From Tetraselmis striata (Eukaryota; Chlorophyta; Chlorodendrophyceae; Chlorodendrales; Chlorodendraceae), in assembly GCA_006384855.1 (NCBI GenBank), contig VCJN01003259.1, forward strand, positions 310,001 through 374,000: a DNA stretch of 64,000 nucleotides, read 5' to 3'. This document shows, in pieces, positions 12,838 through 24,269 of this stretch (position 1 is the first letter of the stretch; every line of letters begins with the position of its first letter). The position numbers were made by a program, and so were the translations under genes. The notes under the pieces were generated by a model. It was not told the origin of the DNA and did not search any database. It saw nothing but the letters and a program-made list of their open reading frames with translations.

Positions 12838-12892
12838 TTTTATTTGGTGATTTCCGATATCGCCTTCTGCTGCTAGCTCCTGTAAATAATAT
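12838..12892 (+). repeat. Dispersed short repeat ('ggtgatttccgatatcgcc' family)
   Basis: The words ggtgatttccgatatcgcc and ttctgctgctagct occur here and, with few changes, at about 41017-41062 and 60948-60995 on the same strand. In reverse complement they occur at about 21708-21745 and 23336-23376. All copies sit in AT-rich non-coding DNA. The 60948 copy lies inside a small inverted-repeat element, so the others may be remnants of that family. Confidence 0.75.
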
Positions 12893-13034
12893 ATGCAGTC
12901 GCTGACGCCCCACGCGAAAGTCTTGCCCGTATCGCCACGTCAGCACAGGCGGAGCCGACCGCCGAGTGGGACAGTGGGGCATACCCATTCATAATTAATT
13001 ACATCAGGGCTTTCACAGAAGCGCACTACAACAG

Positions 13035-13195
13035 AACTAACAGCAACTATGAAAGGTTGCCAGCAGAAGAGAGACATAAGTCCGAAACCAAGGTCGAGCA
13101 GGAGGACAGGGAGCCAAGAACCAAGAAAGAGCCAAGGGAACCACGAAGTCACTTAGCTGCCAGGAACTTAAGGAACCCCCGCCCCGGGGTAGGCT
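13035..13195 (-). repeat. Inverted copy of the 6765-6995 repeat
   Basis: This is the reverse complement of the family at 6765-6995, including gaaaggttgcca at its left edge and a ccccggggta word at its right edge. Between these, gagccaag/gaacc words repeat degenerately. Confidence 0.6.
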
Positions 13196-13259
13196 ATCCC
13201 ATTCATAATATAAGGATTATCATCACTTCAGAATTTTCATCAAGGGCTTTAGATGTGAT

Positions 13260-13400
13260 AGGTGGCGGAGGCGCCGGGGGGGTGTTGGGGGGGGGGGGGG
13301 GGGGGGGGGGGGTTTGGGTTGCCTGTTACGCTTGTGATTCCGTAATTCTGCGAAGGTTCGAATCCTGCCGGGCCCCTCGGTGGAAATATAATCGAGACGG
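13260..13400 (+). repeat. Possible tRNA-derived SINE fragment with internal poly-G
   Basis: The word ggttcgaatcc at about 13354 is a perfect RNA polymerase III B-box/T-loop, followed by tgccgggcccc, which resembles a tRNA 3' acceptor arm. A full cloverleaf cannot be drawn: the 5' half is replaced by a poly-G run (about 13282-13311) and no matching acceptor strand is seen. A tRNA-related SINE or a tRNA scrap is the best guess. Confidence 0.3.
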
Positions 13401-14562
13401 GTAGGGCCGTAGGGGGGTCTAGGACCCGACGCAAATATTTTTAGGTTGTCCAACAAACCCTATTACAGTGGCTTGCCGCGCGACATGCACCCCGATACAA
13501 GGCGATGTACTCGCCCGGCGCGGGCGGATTTTCCCCGCATATAGCGACTAGGGGCCCGCAGCCCAATGGCAGAATATGGGAGCGTATTGATGGCCAGCCC
13601 TACCACATACCCTGGATGATGCCCTAGCAGGTGACCGTATGGACCCACCTGCTGACTCGGGGGCTGCACCCCTGCGCATTACCAGCTGAATCCCGGCTCT
13701 ACCAAGTGCGCATTGAATGATTGGGGACAACAGCTGTAGGTGGGCTGGTTTTGGAGCATGCCTTTCTTGCCGTATTAAGTTGCCGTTTTGCGGGAACTAC
13801 TCACTTGCTTGCATGCCGACGGCGGGGAGAGCGCATATTTGTGAATGTGTTCCACGATGGTAAAGCTCACTCTTGGCACCCAGCCGTAAACATAGAACGC
13901 ATATATGTGCTAAAATTCATGACCTCGTGACATTATTTGGGTTCTCAAATTCATTACTAACCTGAACAATGACACACACACGTGTGGCTTTTACGACGAG
14001 AACACAACAAACGCCACTTAGGGCTGCCCCCACGCATGATGTCATGTTTACGAATGGCACATGGAAGGGCGCGGCAGGAAACGAAGGCTGATAATCGGCC
14101 AATCTACAATTGATGCTTGACAAAGGGGGCAAGACTTTTGTGGGCAGTGTAGGCAGAGGTTATATTTTCGAGGTTACATTTATGGCGGTATATTTATTAT
14201 ATACATATATCATCATAACTAACTATAGCGACTATGGTCGCTATTATTTATACTTGCTCGATGTGGAGCATAAAATCCACGGTGCGATGCGCGCCGACGA
14301 AGCCAGCGAAGCATGAACAACGCTCATCACTACGGCCTCGCAATCCGCCGGTATCACTCCCACGATACTCTGCGATCACTCCGAACAAGTAGGTTTGAAC
14401 AACGTCGAACGGTTGGGAGGCGCCAAAGTTCTGGCCTGGCGACATTGTTAACGAACGACGGCTCGCTTATAGAGTGGGCTGGTCGTCCAGTTGCACCCAG
14501 CACCGGGGCACCCCTTGCAATTACTCCCTCAACCCTCATCCCCGGCATCTTGGTACGCCATC
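13400..14562. other. No gene seen upstream of ARC6-like gene
   Basis: There is no coding signal in this stretch. The right part presumably carries the promoter of the gene starting at 14563. AT-rich simple sequence lies around 14160-14270. Confidence 0.4.
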
Positions 14563-17500
14563 ATGTCAGTGCCGGCGGCAGGATGGCGGCAGAGGGTGGG
14601 CTGCGGGCCGCTGGCGCTTCCTCGCCACCGCTCTGCCCCCACGCTGCGCCTCGGGCGCCCTCCTAGCTGGGTTCGACGGCCACCGACGACGTGGACGCCG
14701 CCGCCCTGCGTGAGAAAGTCGCGGCTGCTGGAGAGTCGCGCCGCGCCGCTAGCGGTGGGCGGCCGGGAGGCGGAGGCGGAGCCGGCGAGCGATGGGCAGG
14801 TGGCATGGGAGCAGGTGCGAAGGCGCACCTGGCCTGCGGAGTAGCTCACCCTGCCTCGAATGCTCCTGCGCTGCTTGCAAAGGCAGTCTTGTGCACGCTC
14901 GCTCGGCGGAGGCATCGTGGGCATGCGCAGACAACAGTTGGCTTCAACTCTCCGATGGGGATATCGATGTGGCTCGAGTCGCCACTTTAATAAATAATAA
15001 TCCGCATTTTAAACGATGCTATTGTGCGGGTCACGTGTGCTGGCAGGTGCTGTGCCTGGAAGCCGGCGACAGGCGCAACGCCGCTGCGATTGAGGCTGCA
15101 CACCAGCAAATGCTGGCCAGGGCGCTGGACGCACCATACAGCGCGGCCGCGGCTGCCTCGCGCGCGCGCATACTGGACCGCGCACGGGACAGCCTGCTCC
15201 GGTGAGTGAGCCCCGTGCACCCGCACCCGCACCGGCACACCCTTTGCACCCCAGCACCCACCAGCTGGAACTCGCCCTGATGCCAATGCCTGTACTGACA
15301 CGCGCTGGTGCCTTAGGGGGGATGCGACGCTTGGCTCGTCCATCCTGATGCACGGCCCCGATGCTGCCGGCTATTTGGCTCTGCTGGCAGAGGTAAGCGC
15401 CCCCCGCCCCCCCCCCCCCCCCCCCCCCCGGCCCTTCCTGCTGCCCGCCTCCGATCCAGGTTGCCCCCCTTCCATTGGTGCATGAGCTGTCGGGCGGCAT
15501 GACGGGTTTGCCGACCGGCAGACGGGGCAGCACGCGCTGGCCATCCAGCTTGGGGACGCTGCGGCAGGGGAGCGCGGGCGCATGGACGCGGACTGCGAGG
15601 TGGCGATGGCAATGGCGCACTGCGCGCTGGCCAGGGACCTGGAGGCGGGCGAGGAGGTGCGCTGGGCTGCGGGCAGTCGCGACGTCGGCGGGTGGGGGTG
15701 GGGGGCAGTGTTGAGGGTGCGCGGGGGCTTAGGCCTGTTCCAAGCTGTGCGGGGAGCAAAGGCCAACATCCGCCAACCCCCCCTCCAGTACCTCTTGACA
15801 CCCTTCCCGCCGCCGCCCAGGTGTCGGGCGCCTACCTCAGCCTGGAGGCCGCGTGCGCGCTGCTGCAGTCCAGCGGCTCTGCCGACGCCGCCGGCCCGCT
15901 CATGGAGGCAGTCGAGGAGTCGATGCAGGCGCTGCGGCCCTTTTTCATCCTGGACCAGCTCAAGGTGGCTCCCCTTGCCCCCCCCCCCCCCCCCCTTCTG
16001 TATCCACAAGCCCGCTGGAAAGGGGCGCATGCCATCGAGGAGTCAGTAGGGGGCTGAGCGCATGAGCATTGGCGGTCACATCACAGCCGGGCTCCGAGCT
16101 GCCTGACATGCGTCCCTGAAGTGGGGCACCTCCTGGACGCAACCACGGCGGCTGTAGCTGAGTGGACACAGGGTCATCACCCAGCATACGTGTTTAGGGA
16201 TGGACATTGGGGTTAAGGGTTTAGGGCGTCATCCAGCAGGCAGCCCTCCCCCCGCACGCGTCTACCATCTCCGCACTCACCGGCACGCTTGCGCAGATGG
16301 ACGCCTGTGAGGATGCCGCGGAGATTCCCCGCAGCCGGCTTGTGGCTCTGGTGGGGCAGACACTGTCCGCGGATGGCCCCGCCGCGGTGTCCAGCTCCTA
16401 CGCGCGCGCGGCGCTGGGGGCGCTGACGGCGGCGGAGACGGTGGCGCTGGCTGCGGCGTGGGCGCCCGGAGAGCTGCGCGCCCGGGTGTGGTGGTACGCC
16501 GGGCTGCCGGAGCAGCTGGGCGCCGCGCACGCTGTGATGGGCTTCGTCGAGCGCTCGCCGCGGCTGGTAGAGCGCGCCATGCTGTTCTGCGGGGCGGATG
16601 AGCAGGTGCGGCGCCCCGGTCCCTCCAGCCGTGCAGCGGCGGATGCGATGCAGCCGCGCTGACGCGGGACAGGGCACTGCCTGGGGCTAACCCCCTCCCC
16701 CCCCCCCCCCCCCCCCCATCCGCGGTGTCTGGGCCGGACTGGGCGCAGGACACGGCAGCACGCGTGTGCCGGGCGGTGTGCCTCATCCTGCTGGGCAGGA
16801 CCGCCGAGGCGTTTGCAGCCCTGGGCGAGGCGGACATCCTCCCGTGGGACAGAGCCAGGTGCGTGCCAGCCCCCCCGGTAGCGCCTGCTGTGGACCTCAC
16901 CCACCGCTAACTGCCCCGGAGGCAGGTGGCACGTGCCCCCCATCCCCCCCCCCCCCCCCCCCACACCCGCCCCTTATGACTGCACGCTCCCCGCAGCTAC
17001 ATGGGTACCAGTGGCGCCACCAGTGACAACGGCGGCGGCGTGGACCTGGAGGACAAGAAGTCCTACCTGTACATGTTCACCAAGCGGTGGCTCAGAGACG
17101 TGCGTGCGGACCACACTACGCCTGCCTCGGCAAATCTGTTCGCGTGCACTGGATAGTAATGTATACATGCTTACATATGCCGCGATTGCATATACGGATC
17201 ATCTCCCTTACATTCCCCCATGCATAATTTTTTTGTGCCGACCCACCTACTCTTACGAAGCCGTACACATGCACGGTAAGCCTTGAATGGGGGTTGCTGT
17301 TGAGAGGGGCACTTGCTATAGCTCAATATTACTTCGGGCTATTCCTATCTGCAGGTAGGGCAGCTTTTCGATTCACAGTGCTCTTACATCACTGCGTTGG
17401 CATCCGTACATATACCAGTGTGCACGCAGGCATGTATAAATGCATACATACATACTGTACACACATTTAGATATATAGATATACATGAATCTCTCTAATA

Positions 17501-20500
17501 GTAATACCGATCACACACATATGAATATATATATATTCTAATCTCTTTTGTGAATGCATGCACCCATGTGTTCGTCTTCTCCGTACACATTTACACAAAT
17601 GTATATAGAGAGAATGAGAGGGGGGGAGGGAGAGTGGAACATATATGAAACTTTCTCCCTTTAATCAGCTTTCACATTCAAGCATGTAGACACAGAGAAC
17701 AAGAGAGATGGCACACCTGTGTATCTGTGCACATTCACTCTGCCAATGAGCACCCAGTCATCATGTTTACCCCTCCCCTCCCGGGCGCATGCCCCCGCAG
17801 GTCGCCGTCCCGCGCTTCCGGGCCTCCGCCCGCGGCCAGCCAGCCTCCTTCTCGCTCATCGGCTACTTCACGTCGTTCCCGGTGCAGCTGCACCTCATCA
17901 TGAGCGACAAGCGCACGCCGCTGCCGCTGCTGGCCGCCGCGCAGCGCTTCTTCGCCGCCCAGGCGCGCCCTCCCCACCCGCCGGCGCCCCCACCCCCATC
18001 ATCTACCTGCGGGCCATCCTTCGACAGTACAATCTGACAATATTGTACTGTCAGATTGCACAGTGCAATATAACAATTGTATTGTACAAGTGTTGTATCG
18101 TACGATTGTACAATATAACAACTGTACAATTGTTACATTGTACGATTGTAAAAATATAATATGACAATTATTGCATTGTACAATATGATAATCCAATATG
18201 ACAATATTGCAACTTCCCGGCTACATACTGCTACCAAAAGGAAATACATCAGAATACGCTACAAACATTGTAGGACGACGTCGTCGACTCGATGGTGCAA
18301 GGCAAGGCCTTACATGTTTGCCTACCGCCGACGCAATGAAATACCACGGTGCGTGTGAAGCGCGCAGCTTTAGGTCTGCCGACACACTTTTAAAGCCGCC
18401 ATTTAGCACCTGGTTTGCTCTGGGTGTGACTCCATGCACCTCACGGCGTCGTCCTATATTGGCAAAATCGCGCTGTCCGAGCGGCTGTGCAACTACCCAA
18501 TGTACTACAAGCCGTCGCCACTACAGCACCCCGAATTACGTGGAATAGCGACGTAATTCGAGGCTGATGAGCGGGTCCTTGAACACTGCCCTGCATGCGG
18601 CGGAAGTGAATCTGAGACTATAATACTGAACATATGTTGGTGGAGTGCCCGCGGTGGGGGTATCACCGCCATTGCTTGGGGTTGTTCATTCCGGAGTTCA
18701 GGGATTTTATTAGTAGTCAGGTTATTTCATAAACACCTCAGGACTTCACTGCCTTTATTTTTGGCGGGGTCCCTCCCTTCGCGGCGGCCTGGATTTTACA
18801 TAACGAAACGGTATATAGAGCTCTATCCCCGATAAAATGATGTTAAGATCCCCTTTTCAGATTTTCGATCTCGTTTTTGCCAGTGCTCCAGTTTCGCATG
18901 CAATATGGACTGCGCAAAGTGCTGTCAGTACTTTTAGCAAAACCGGAGGTGGTTCCGGGCCAAGTACTGCCCGACACAAAAGTGATTCCAACTATTTTGA
19001 TGACGCCCAACAGCTCTAGCAGACTGGACTTTTTATTTTCGTCCTCACTTTTGATATAGTGACATACTGCATCAAGTACTAATACCGCTGCGCGGCGTGT
19101 ACGCGGAAAGCGCAATATAGGCGATCCACGAACACCGTGCCGTGTGTGTGGGGGGGGGGGAGGGGGGGGTAGTCCTTTAGAAGAGTGGCATGAGCACTGC
19201 TTTGTGCCATGCGTATGCACATCGCGGAACAGCGGCCATCGCGGCGCGCCACAGCTGATGCGTTCCCCATCATCTGCCTCTGAAAGGCGGCGCATTGCTT
19301 CTTGCAGGTTACTCCGCTCGTTGCCCGCGTGTTGCGATTCCTTGGCCGCAGGGAGCATGAGGTGCGCCCCCGCCGTGGCGCTGCCCCCCCCCCCCCCCCC
19401 CTTCTCCTCCCCCCCCCCCGCCGCCAACCCGCCTTCCGGCATCGACCCCGCCGCCGTCCGCCTGACAGAGCCCCGCCCTGCGGGTGCGGTGCAGGCGGAG
19501 CCCTGGGCCGGCGGCGCGTCACCGCTGCTCAGCCGCTATGCGCGCCAGCAGATGCGGCGGGGCGGCGGCGTGGGGCAGGGCAGGTCACCCCCCCTCCCCC
19601 TCAGCCGCTTGAAGCGCGACCATGGGCGCAACCAAGCCCCTTCCCCCTGCATCACCCCCTCCTCCCCTCTCCGGTGGTCTTCATTCTTCCCTCCCCCTCC
19701 TACCCTAGCTGGCTGTCTCCATCAAGCAATCCCCCCCCCCCCCCCTACGGGTGCCGACTCGCCTATAAGAACCCGTCGAACAAGCCTCCAATTGGGCTTG
19801 CATGCAACCTATGACAGCATTCGCTATAGTTCCGCCATACTTTGGTCTACATTTGACATGTGGCAGGCAGGGCAGGGTCCTCATTCGCAGTGGTCTGATC
19901 CCCGCGCCGGCATCGTACGGGAGCTGATGCTGTGAGTAGACCCCTGCGAATGAGGACCCTGCCCTGCCTGCCAGAGGTCAGATATAAGGATTATATTAGA
20001 CCACACATTAGAGCGGATCCGCAGCGAATGCTTCTCTCGGCAGCATGCAACACCAGTTCCGAGGCCTGTGCTCCGGGAACTTGTACTTGCGTCGGTATGG
20101 GTCGGGCATGCAAACAGGAGGCAGGTACCAGTAGCAACTAGGAGCGGGTGTACGGACAAAAAAAACACTGATGTGCGGTACACAGACGTCTTCATCCGCG
20201 CCTTTCTTCACTGGCAACCGGCATTTACCATCTCGGCTTACAGCTCGACTTTTCCGTCCTGACGAGCCCCGGCACACCGCTCCCCAGGATGATGCAGCAG
20301 CGGGTGCGCTGGCTGGTCGGCCTGGTCGCTGCCGCTGCCGCGTGCGCTGCGCTGGCGGCAGCATCCGGCATCGGCTTCCGGCGTCATTTCACCATCGACG
20401 GCGCGAGCAGCGGGCAGCCGCGAACAGGTGCCCCCCCCCCCCCCCCCGCCTCCCCCCATCCCCCCCGCCCTGATAGCCATGCACCCCGGCCTCTCATTAC

Positions 20501-22509
20501 CTACCTCAAATGACAAAGCTTTCGGACAGTACACTGCGCCCGTCCGCTTTGGATCATGGCCGATTAAAAAATAGTCGTACCGAATGATATTTACTAGAGC
20601 CGTCACTGCTGGCCCCTAAGTCTACATGTAAGATCACCGAATCGGTTTGAACTGGAACTGGCCGCTAGATTCTGAAAGTACACTTTTAAAACATAAACAG
20701 GATGCGCAGCAGGTGGAAACCTTGCAATCAACAAGGTACCTGTTAACATATAGGCATAAAAAACATGTCACCCGACTGACGGCCCTCCCGCTCCTGGTGT
20801 GGCACAGCCGTTGTGGCGCCCATGCAGCGGCTGCGGCCTGGTGGGCACCTGGGGGAGCCGCACACCCGGTTCCGCGGAGCGCCGCCCGCAGCCGGGGAGC
20901 AGCAGGCGGTGGATGTGATGCGCGCGTGGGAGGCAAGTTACAGCTCCTCACCCCCCCCCCCCCCCCCCACACCACCACCAGTAGCCATGCGTGTTTGCAA
21001 GTTATGCTGCCACCCATCCCGCGCAGATCGCCCCCACCCCCTTCTGTCCACCCCCGTGACGCCGATCAGTCCGCCCGTTCCTGCGCAGGATGTGAAGAAC
21101 GCGGCGCTGGGGGGCGCGCACGACACCGGCCGGCTGGGGGAGGTGCTCTGCGGCGCGGAGCTCCGGAAGTGGCGGTCCATGTACGCGACCCCCCCCCCCC
21201 CCCCTCCCCCCCCCCCCCCAAAAAAATGCCGCATCACGACGCCATAGTTGCGGGGACGCGCTAGATATATTGGGAGACTTCCGGACATGCCTGTGGCTGA
21301 ATGCTGAAGGAAAGACCCGCAGTAGTCGCCAGCCACGAATTAAGTGGGGGAACTCGACCATAGCATGCATTGATTTACAGTAACATACGGTCAACGGCGG
21401 TGCGTTGGGTTTCCGTACAAACACGCTGTGGGTTTGCGCTTACTCCACTGCCTTTTACTCCACCGCGATGGGGGGGGGGGGGGGGGGGGGATTCAACGGT
21501 CGAGATGATTGATAAATCAGAATTCACCACGATATTACAACATGGAGACATCGACGGGATGTGGCGGGACGTGGCAACATATTCAATATTCGTATGAGCT
21601 GTTAGGATATATCCTATACCCTCACTAATCCTAATCAACAGTAGCACACATTAAGGCGTGGAGCGCGCGCACCACTTGAGCTGTGCGGGGTGATTATATA
21701 TTTACATGAGCTAGCAGCAGAAGGCGATTATATGGTATCGCCACACATACATATATGAGCAAGCAACATATTATTGTTGTATATTGCATTTTTTGTCAAA
21801 GACAGAACAAGGGCGGGGGGGGGGGGGGGGGGGGGAGATGTGGGTGCACATGGCGTATCTGGCCGGCGCTTTACATGACGGCAGTACAGATGAGGTATGG
21901 ACATTCCCGCGCCCCGCTGCCGGCAGAGCGCACAAGACGATGACCTCGGAGCTGTCGTGGCGCTACGAGGCGCGCCGCGTGGAGCTGCGCACGATGGGCC
22001 GCCCCGACGCGTCGGGCGCCGCGTCCACCATGCAGCTGCGGGCGGCCATCCACGAGCGCACCACGCTCTGCGACGCCTCGGGGCCGCTGCCAGAGTATTC
22101 CTTCCAGGTAACGCTAAAAACCCTAGAACGCAAAGCCTTCAACCACATACCCTTCAAGCCTCCCCCCCCCCCCCCCCCCCCCCCCACTCCCCCTAGACCA
22201 GCCCATTAACCCTAAACCCTAAAAATCAATCCCTAACCGTGAAACCCTCCCATCAACCCCCTATCAGCCGCTTAAACCCCAACTCCAAACCCTGAGAGTT
22301 AATGGCCTCAAGCCATTACCCCACCCCTCATCAATCACAGTGCCACCCCCACCCCCTCCTTTCTGTTGACTCTCCTGTTCTGTTGACAACCCTTGCTCTC
22401 CCTATCGCATCATGTCCCCTGCTCCCTCCAGGCGGCGTACCAAATGGAATACACATTGAAGCAAGTCAAAGGGTCGTGGAAGATCGCTAAATCGCGGCTG
22501 GTTTCGTGA
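14563..22509 (+). CDS. ARC6: ARC6/PARC6-type plastid division protein, 16 exons
   Basis: Exons 14563-14814, 15047-15201, 15317-15392, 15522-15656, 15821-15964, 16297-16605, 16749-16858, 16997-17099, 17801-17962, 19308-19361, 19495-19583, 20288-20427, 20808-20932, 21089-21180, 21927-22107 and 22432-22509 are phase-consistent and give 734 aa (Arabidopsis ARC6 is about 800). Residues 1-84 are rich in Arg, Ser, Ala and Pro, like a chloroplast transit peptide. Then come the J-like region (WEQ-VLCLEAGDRRNAAAIEAAHQQ), the family's helical middle (HALAIQLGD, WLRD-VAVPRFR), one membrane helix at about 538-556 (LVGLVAAAAACAALAAASG) and the C-terminal domain (QQAVDVMRAWE-DVKNAALGG, LGEVLCGAELRKW, YQMEYTLKQVKGSWKIAKS). 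ARC6 spans the inner envelope and tethers FtsZ on the stromal side, while its C terminus meets PDV proteins outside. Two donors are GC (17963 and 20933). Exon 1 is inferred; ARC6 and PARC6 cannot be told apart by eye. Confidence 0.85.
18028..18235. repeat. AT-rich palindrome cluster built on 'ttgtacaat' words
   Basis: Within the 1.3-kb ARC6 intron, words such as tacaat, attgta and ttgtacaat recur in both orientations about every 10-20 bases. The left end folds perfectly: gacagtacaat at 18028, a 6-base loop-like spacer, then attgtactgtc. No gene is seen here. Confidence 0.75.
18425..18840 (+). mobile_element. LINE tail fragment inside an ARC6 intron
   Basis: One frame at about 18565-18610 reads ERVLEHCPACGGSESET and another at about 18630 reads MLVECPRWGYHRHCLGL. 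This is the C..C....E...H.L..C zinc-knuckle region found after the reverse transcriptase of many LINEs. About 70 codons later the frame reads FTAFIFGGVPPFAAAW, which also fits the tail. The fragment is frame-shifted and lies in the same orientation as the host gene, in the intron 17963-19307. Confidence 0.45.
19861..19973. repeat. Perfect 30-bp inverted repeat, 53-base spacer
   Basis: Bases 19861-19890 are the exact reverse complement of 19944-19973 (arm starts tggcaggcagggcagggtcc). The hairpin lies in the ARC6 intron 19584-20287. Such a long perfect arm pair suggests a recent fold-back duplication or a small mobile element. Confidence 0.9.
22200..22290. repeat. Degenerate telomere-like repeats (ccctaaa)
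   Basis: Inside the ARC6 intron 22108-22431, words such as ccctaaaccctaaaa, ccctaacc and cttaaacccc recur. They resemble the plant-type telomere repeat CCCTAAA. A smaller patch (ggttaagggtttaggg) lies at about 16210 in another ARC6 intron. These are interstitial scraps, not a chromosome end. Confidence 0.5.
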
Positions 22510-22584
22510 GTGGCTCGCACCCGCCGGGCAGCAGTGTTGGCAGCGTCCGCCCTGTCCAACCCCCCCCCCCCCCCCCCGCCCCCC

Positions 22585-22586
<2 letters not shown>

Positions 22587-22631
<45 letters not shown>
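22587..22631. repeat. (CA)n microsatellite
   Basis: This is an uninterrupted run of about 22 CA units just downstream of the ARC6 stop codon, directly after a broken poly-C run (22561-22584). Confidence 0.95.
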
Positions 22632-23960
22632 GCGCACTGCTTTGTTGAAGCGTGCCTATATCTGCGTTGGAGGGCGCGTCGGAAAGAAGCAGGTAGACGA
22701 GGGGTTGGCAGCTTACTTATCAGCACGGATGAGTGCGGATCGCACTAGCTAGGTGGCGGCGCCATGATGTGAGCACCCTGCTGCGCCATGATGCCCGCCC
22801 GGACCGTAATCACGCTTTAGGCTGGCAGCGTATTTTTGTTTTAAGTGCCCCCCTTGTGAGCAAGCAAGAGAAAACTCTGTTTCCATGTCGCGATCATTTG
22901 TCACCAAACACAACCAACGTAGCCTGGAATCGCCGAGTGGTGATTCAGACCAGGGTTGTGCACACGTCCCGCTGGGGGTCCTGACGCCGAACCGTAAATA
23001 AGTTATGACATGACACACAAGTCATTGCTACGGGGCAGAAGCACAAGTGCATAAAGAAACAAGCTATGCATAATTTGAAAATTGAAATTTATTACAAATT
23101 TCCTCCCGGGCGATTCAGGCCAGCTGCGTTACGGCCCGGCTACATGAAGTCGGTTGTGCCCGTAGCATGCAGTCCGCTGACGGCCAGGTTATATACATGC
23201 ATGACATTGGCACTTGTGGCACTTGTTGTTAGCTGTACCCGGAGCGATACTCGGCTACCTGAGAGTGAGTGTAATCGTACAGCGTAAAATACCGGTGCTT
23301 AGCTGCCCATGTACCGGATATGTGGTAATATTGATTACATGAGCTAGCAGCAGAAGGCGATATCGGAAAATGTGGTATCTCCGGAGATAATATATCCGGC
23401 TGCCGCAGGTGTGTGACATTCTCGGATCTTTTGTGTGGCTTTCAATGGCTCTGGAGCCTTGGGTTCGATCCAGAAGATCACTGGTTCGATTCCCTTAATT
23501 ACCCGGCGATCGGATTAGTCATCATGGATAAGGCGGGATGGAATGCCAGCTGGACTCGTACCGATACTCGGCTGCCCATGATCGATACTCGTACAGCGCG
23601 AATAGTCGCTAACGGTACTCGGCTGCCCGTGTACCGGATATGTGGCTATATATATGTGCAGCTGATCGTATAATTTCGGGACTCGTGCGCCACCCCCGCG
23701 CAAAGCAGTTGATCGTTTTGGTTACACGCGACCCCAAGTAGCGACTAAATGCTTCGAAACTCACGGCAATGCATGCTATGGTAGGTTCAGAAGTATCACA
23801 TCCTAAACACAGTTTCGCGATGTTTAGAATGCATCACATTATGAGGAAAGCAACATGTGTCGTCGATGTTGAGAGGCGGGTGTCTGAAGTCTGAGGATAC
23901 ACCATTAATAAGTATCACATTGATGCAGCGAGCCGTCGGCGGAGACAAACCCATTTAGCT
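22632..23960. repeat. Intergenic with duplicated 'gatactcggct / accggatatgtgg' blocks
   Basis: The ordered words gatactcggct, gctgccc(a/g)tg and taccggatatgtgg occur at about 23240-23330 and again at about 23560-23650, roughly 320 bp apart. The first copy runs into the dispersed gatatcgcc family in reverse complement (23336-23376). Another reverse copy of that family lies at 21708-21745. No gene is supported. Confidence 0.55.
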
Positions 23961-24265
23961 AGATCAGGCCGTGCAACGGCGGCTGTAGCGTCCTTGCCGG
24001 TCTGTTGAGCCCCACCAAGTGGGCGTCGCTCCGCAGCGCCACCTCAAGCTTGGGCATCCAGTGCTTGGGCTTGAGTAGCCGCAGTGTAAACTCCGACGTA
24101 AGGGCGGTCTTGCTTTTCGTGGGTGAAATCGGCGTTGTGCTCCCAGACCGGTCGAACTTGGCGCGCTTGCCCCGCATTTGGTGCCCCACGCACATCTTTG
24201 ACGGCAACAACAGCTCGAAGGTCACCGAGCGCGTGGGCGCAAATTGGCATATCACAAGATCCATA
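23959..24265 (-). CDS. Unrecognised open frame, possible gene fragment
   Basis: About 100 codons are open on the minus strand (FAPTRSVTFELLLPSKMCVG, then LTSEFTLRLLKPKHWMPKLE, then ALRSDAHLVGLNRPARTL). The residue mix looks protein-like rather than random, with alternating hydrophobic and charged residues. I recognise no family and see no partner exons nearby. It may be a gene remnant or a transposon piece. Confidence 0.25.
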
Positions 24266-24269
24266 TGAG

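Noticed and set aside
21784-21896. MWVHMAYLAGALHDG frame as an ARC6 exon
   Set aside because: It cannot be joined in phase; the preceding exon (ending 21180) joins directly and in phase to 21927, matching the family.
22200-22290. Telomere end
   Set aside because: Repeats are degenerate, short and inside an intron, so this is interstitial sequence.
23437-23515. Two tRNA T-loop-like words (gggttcgatcc, ggttcgattcc)
   Set aside because: No cloverleaf can be drawn around either word and the stems mispair, so no tRNA gene is called.
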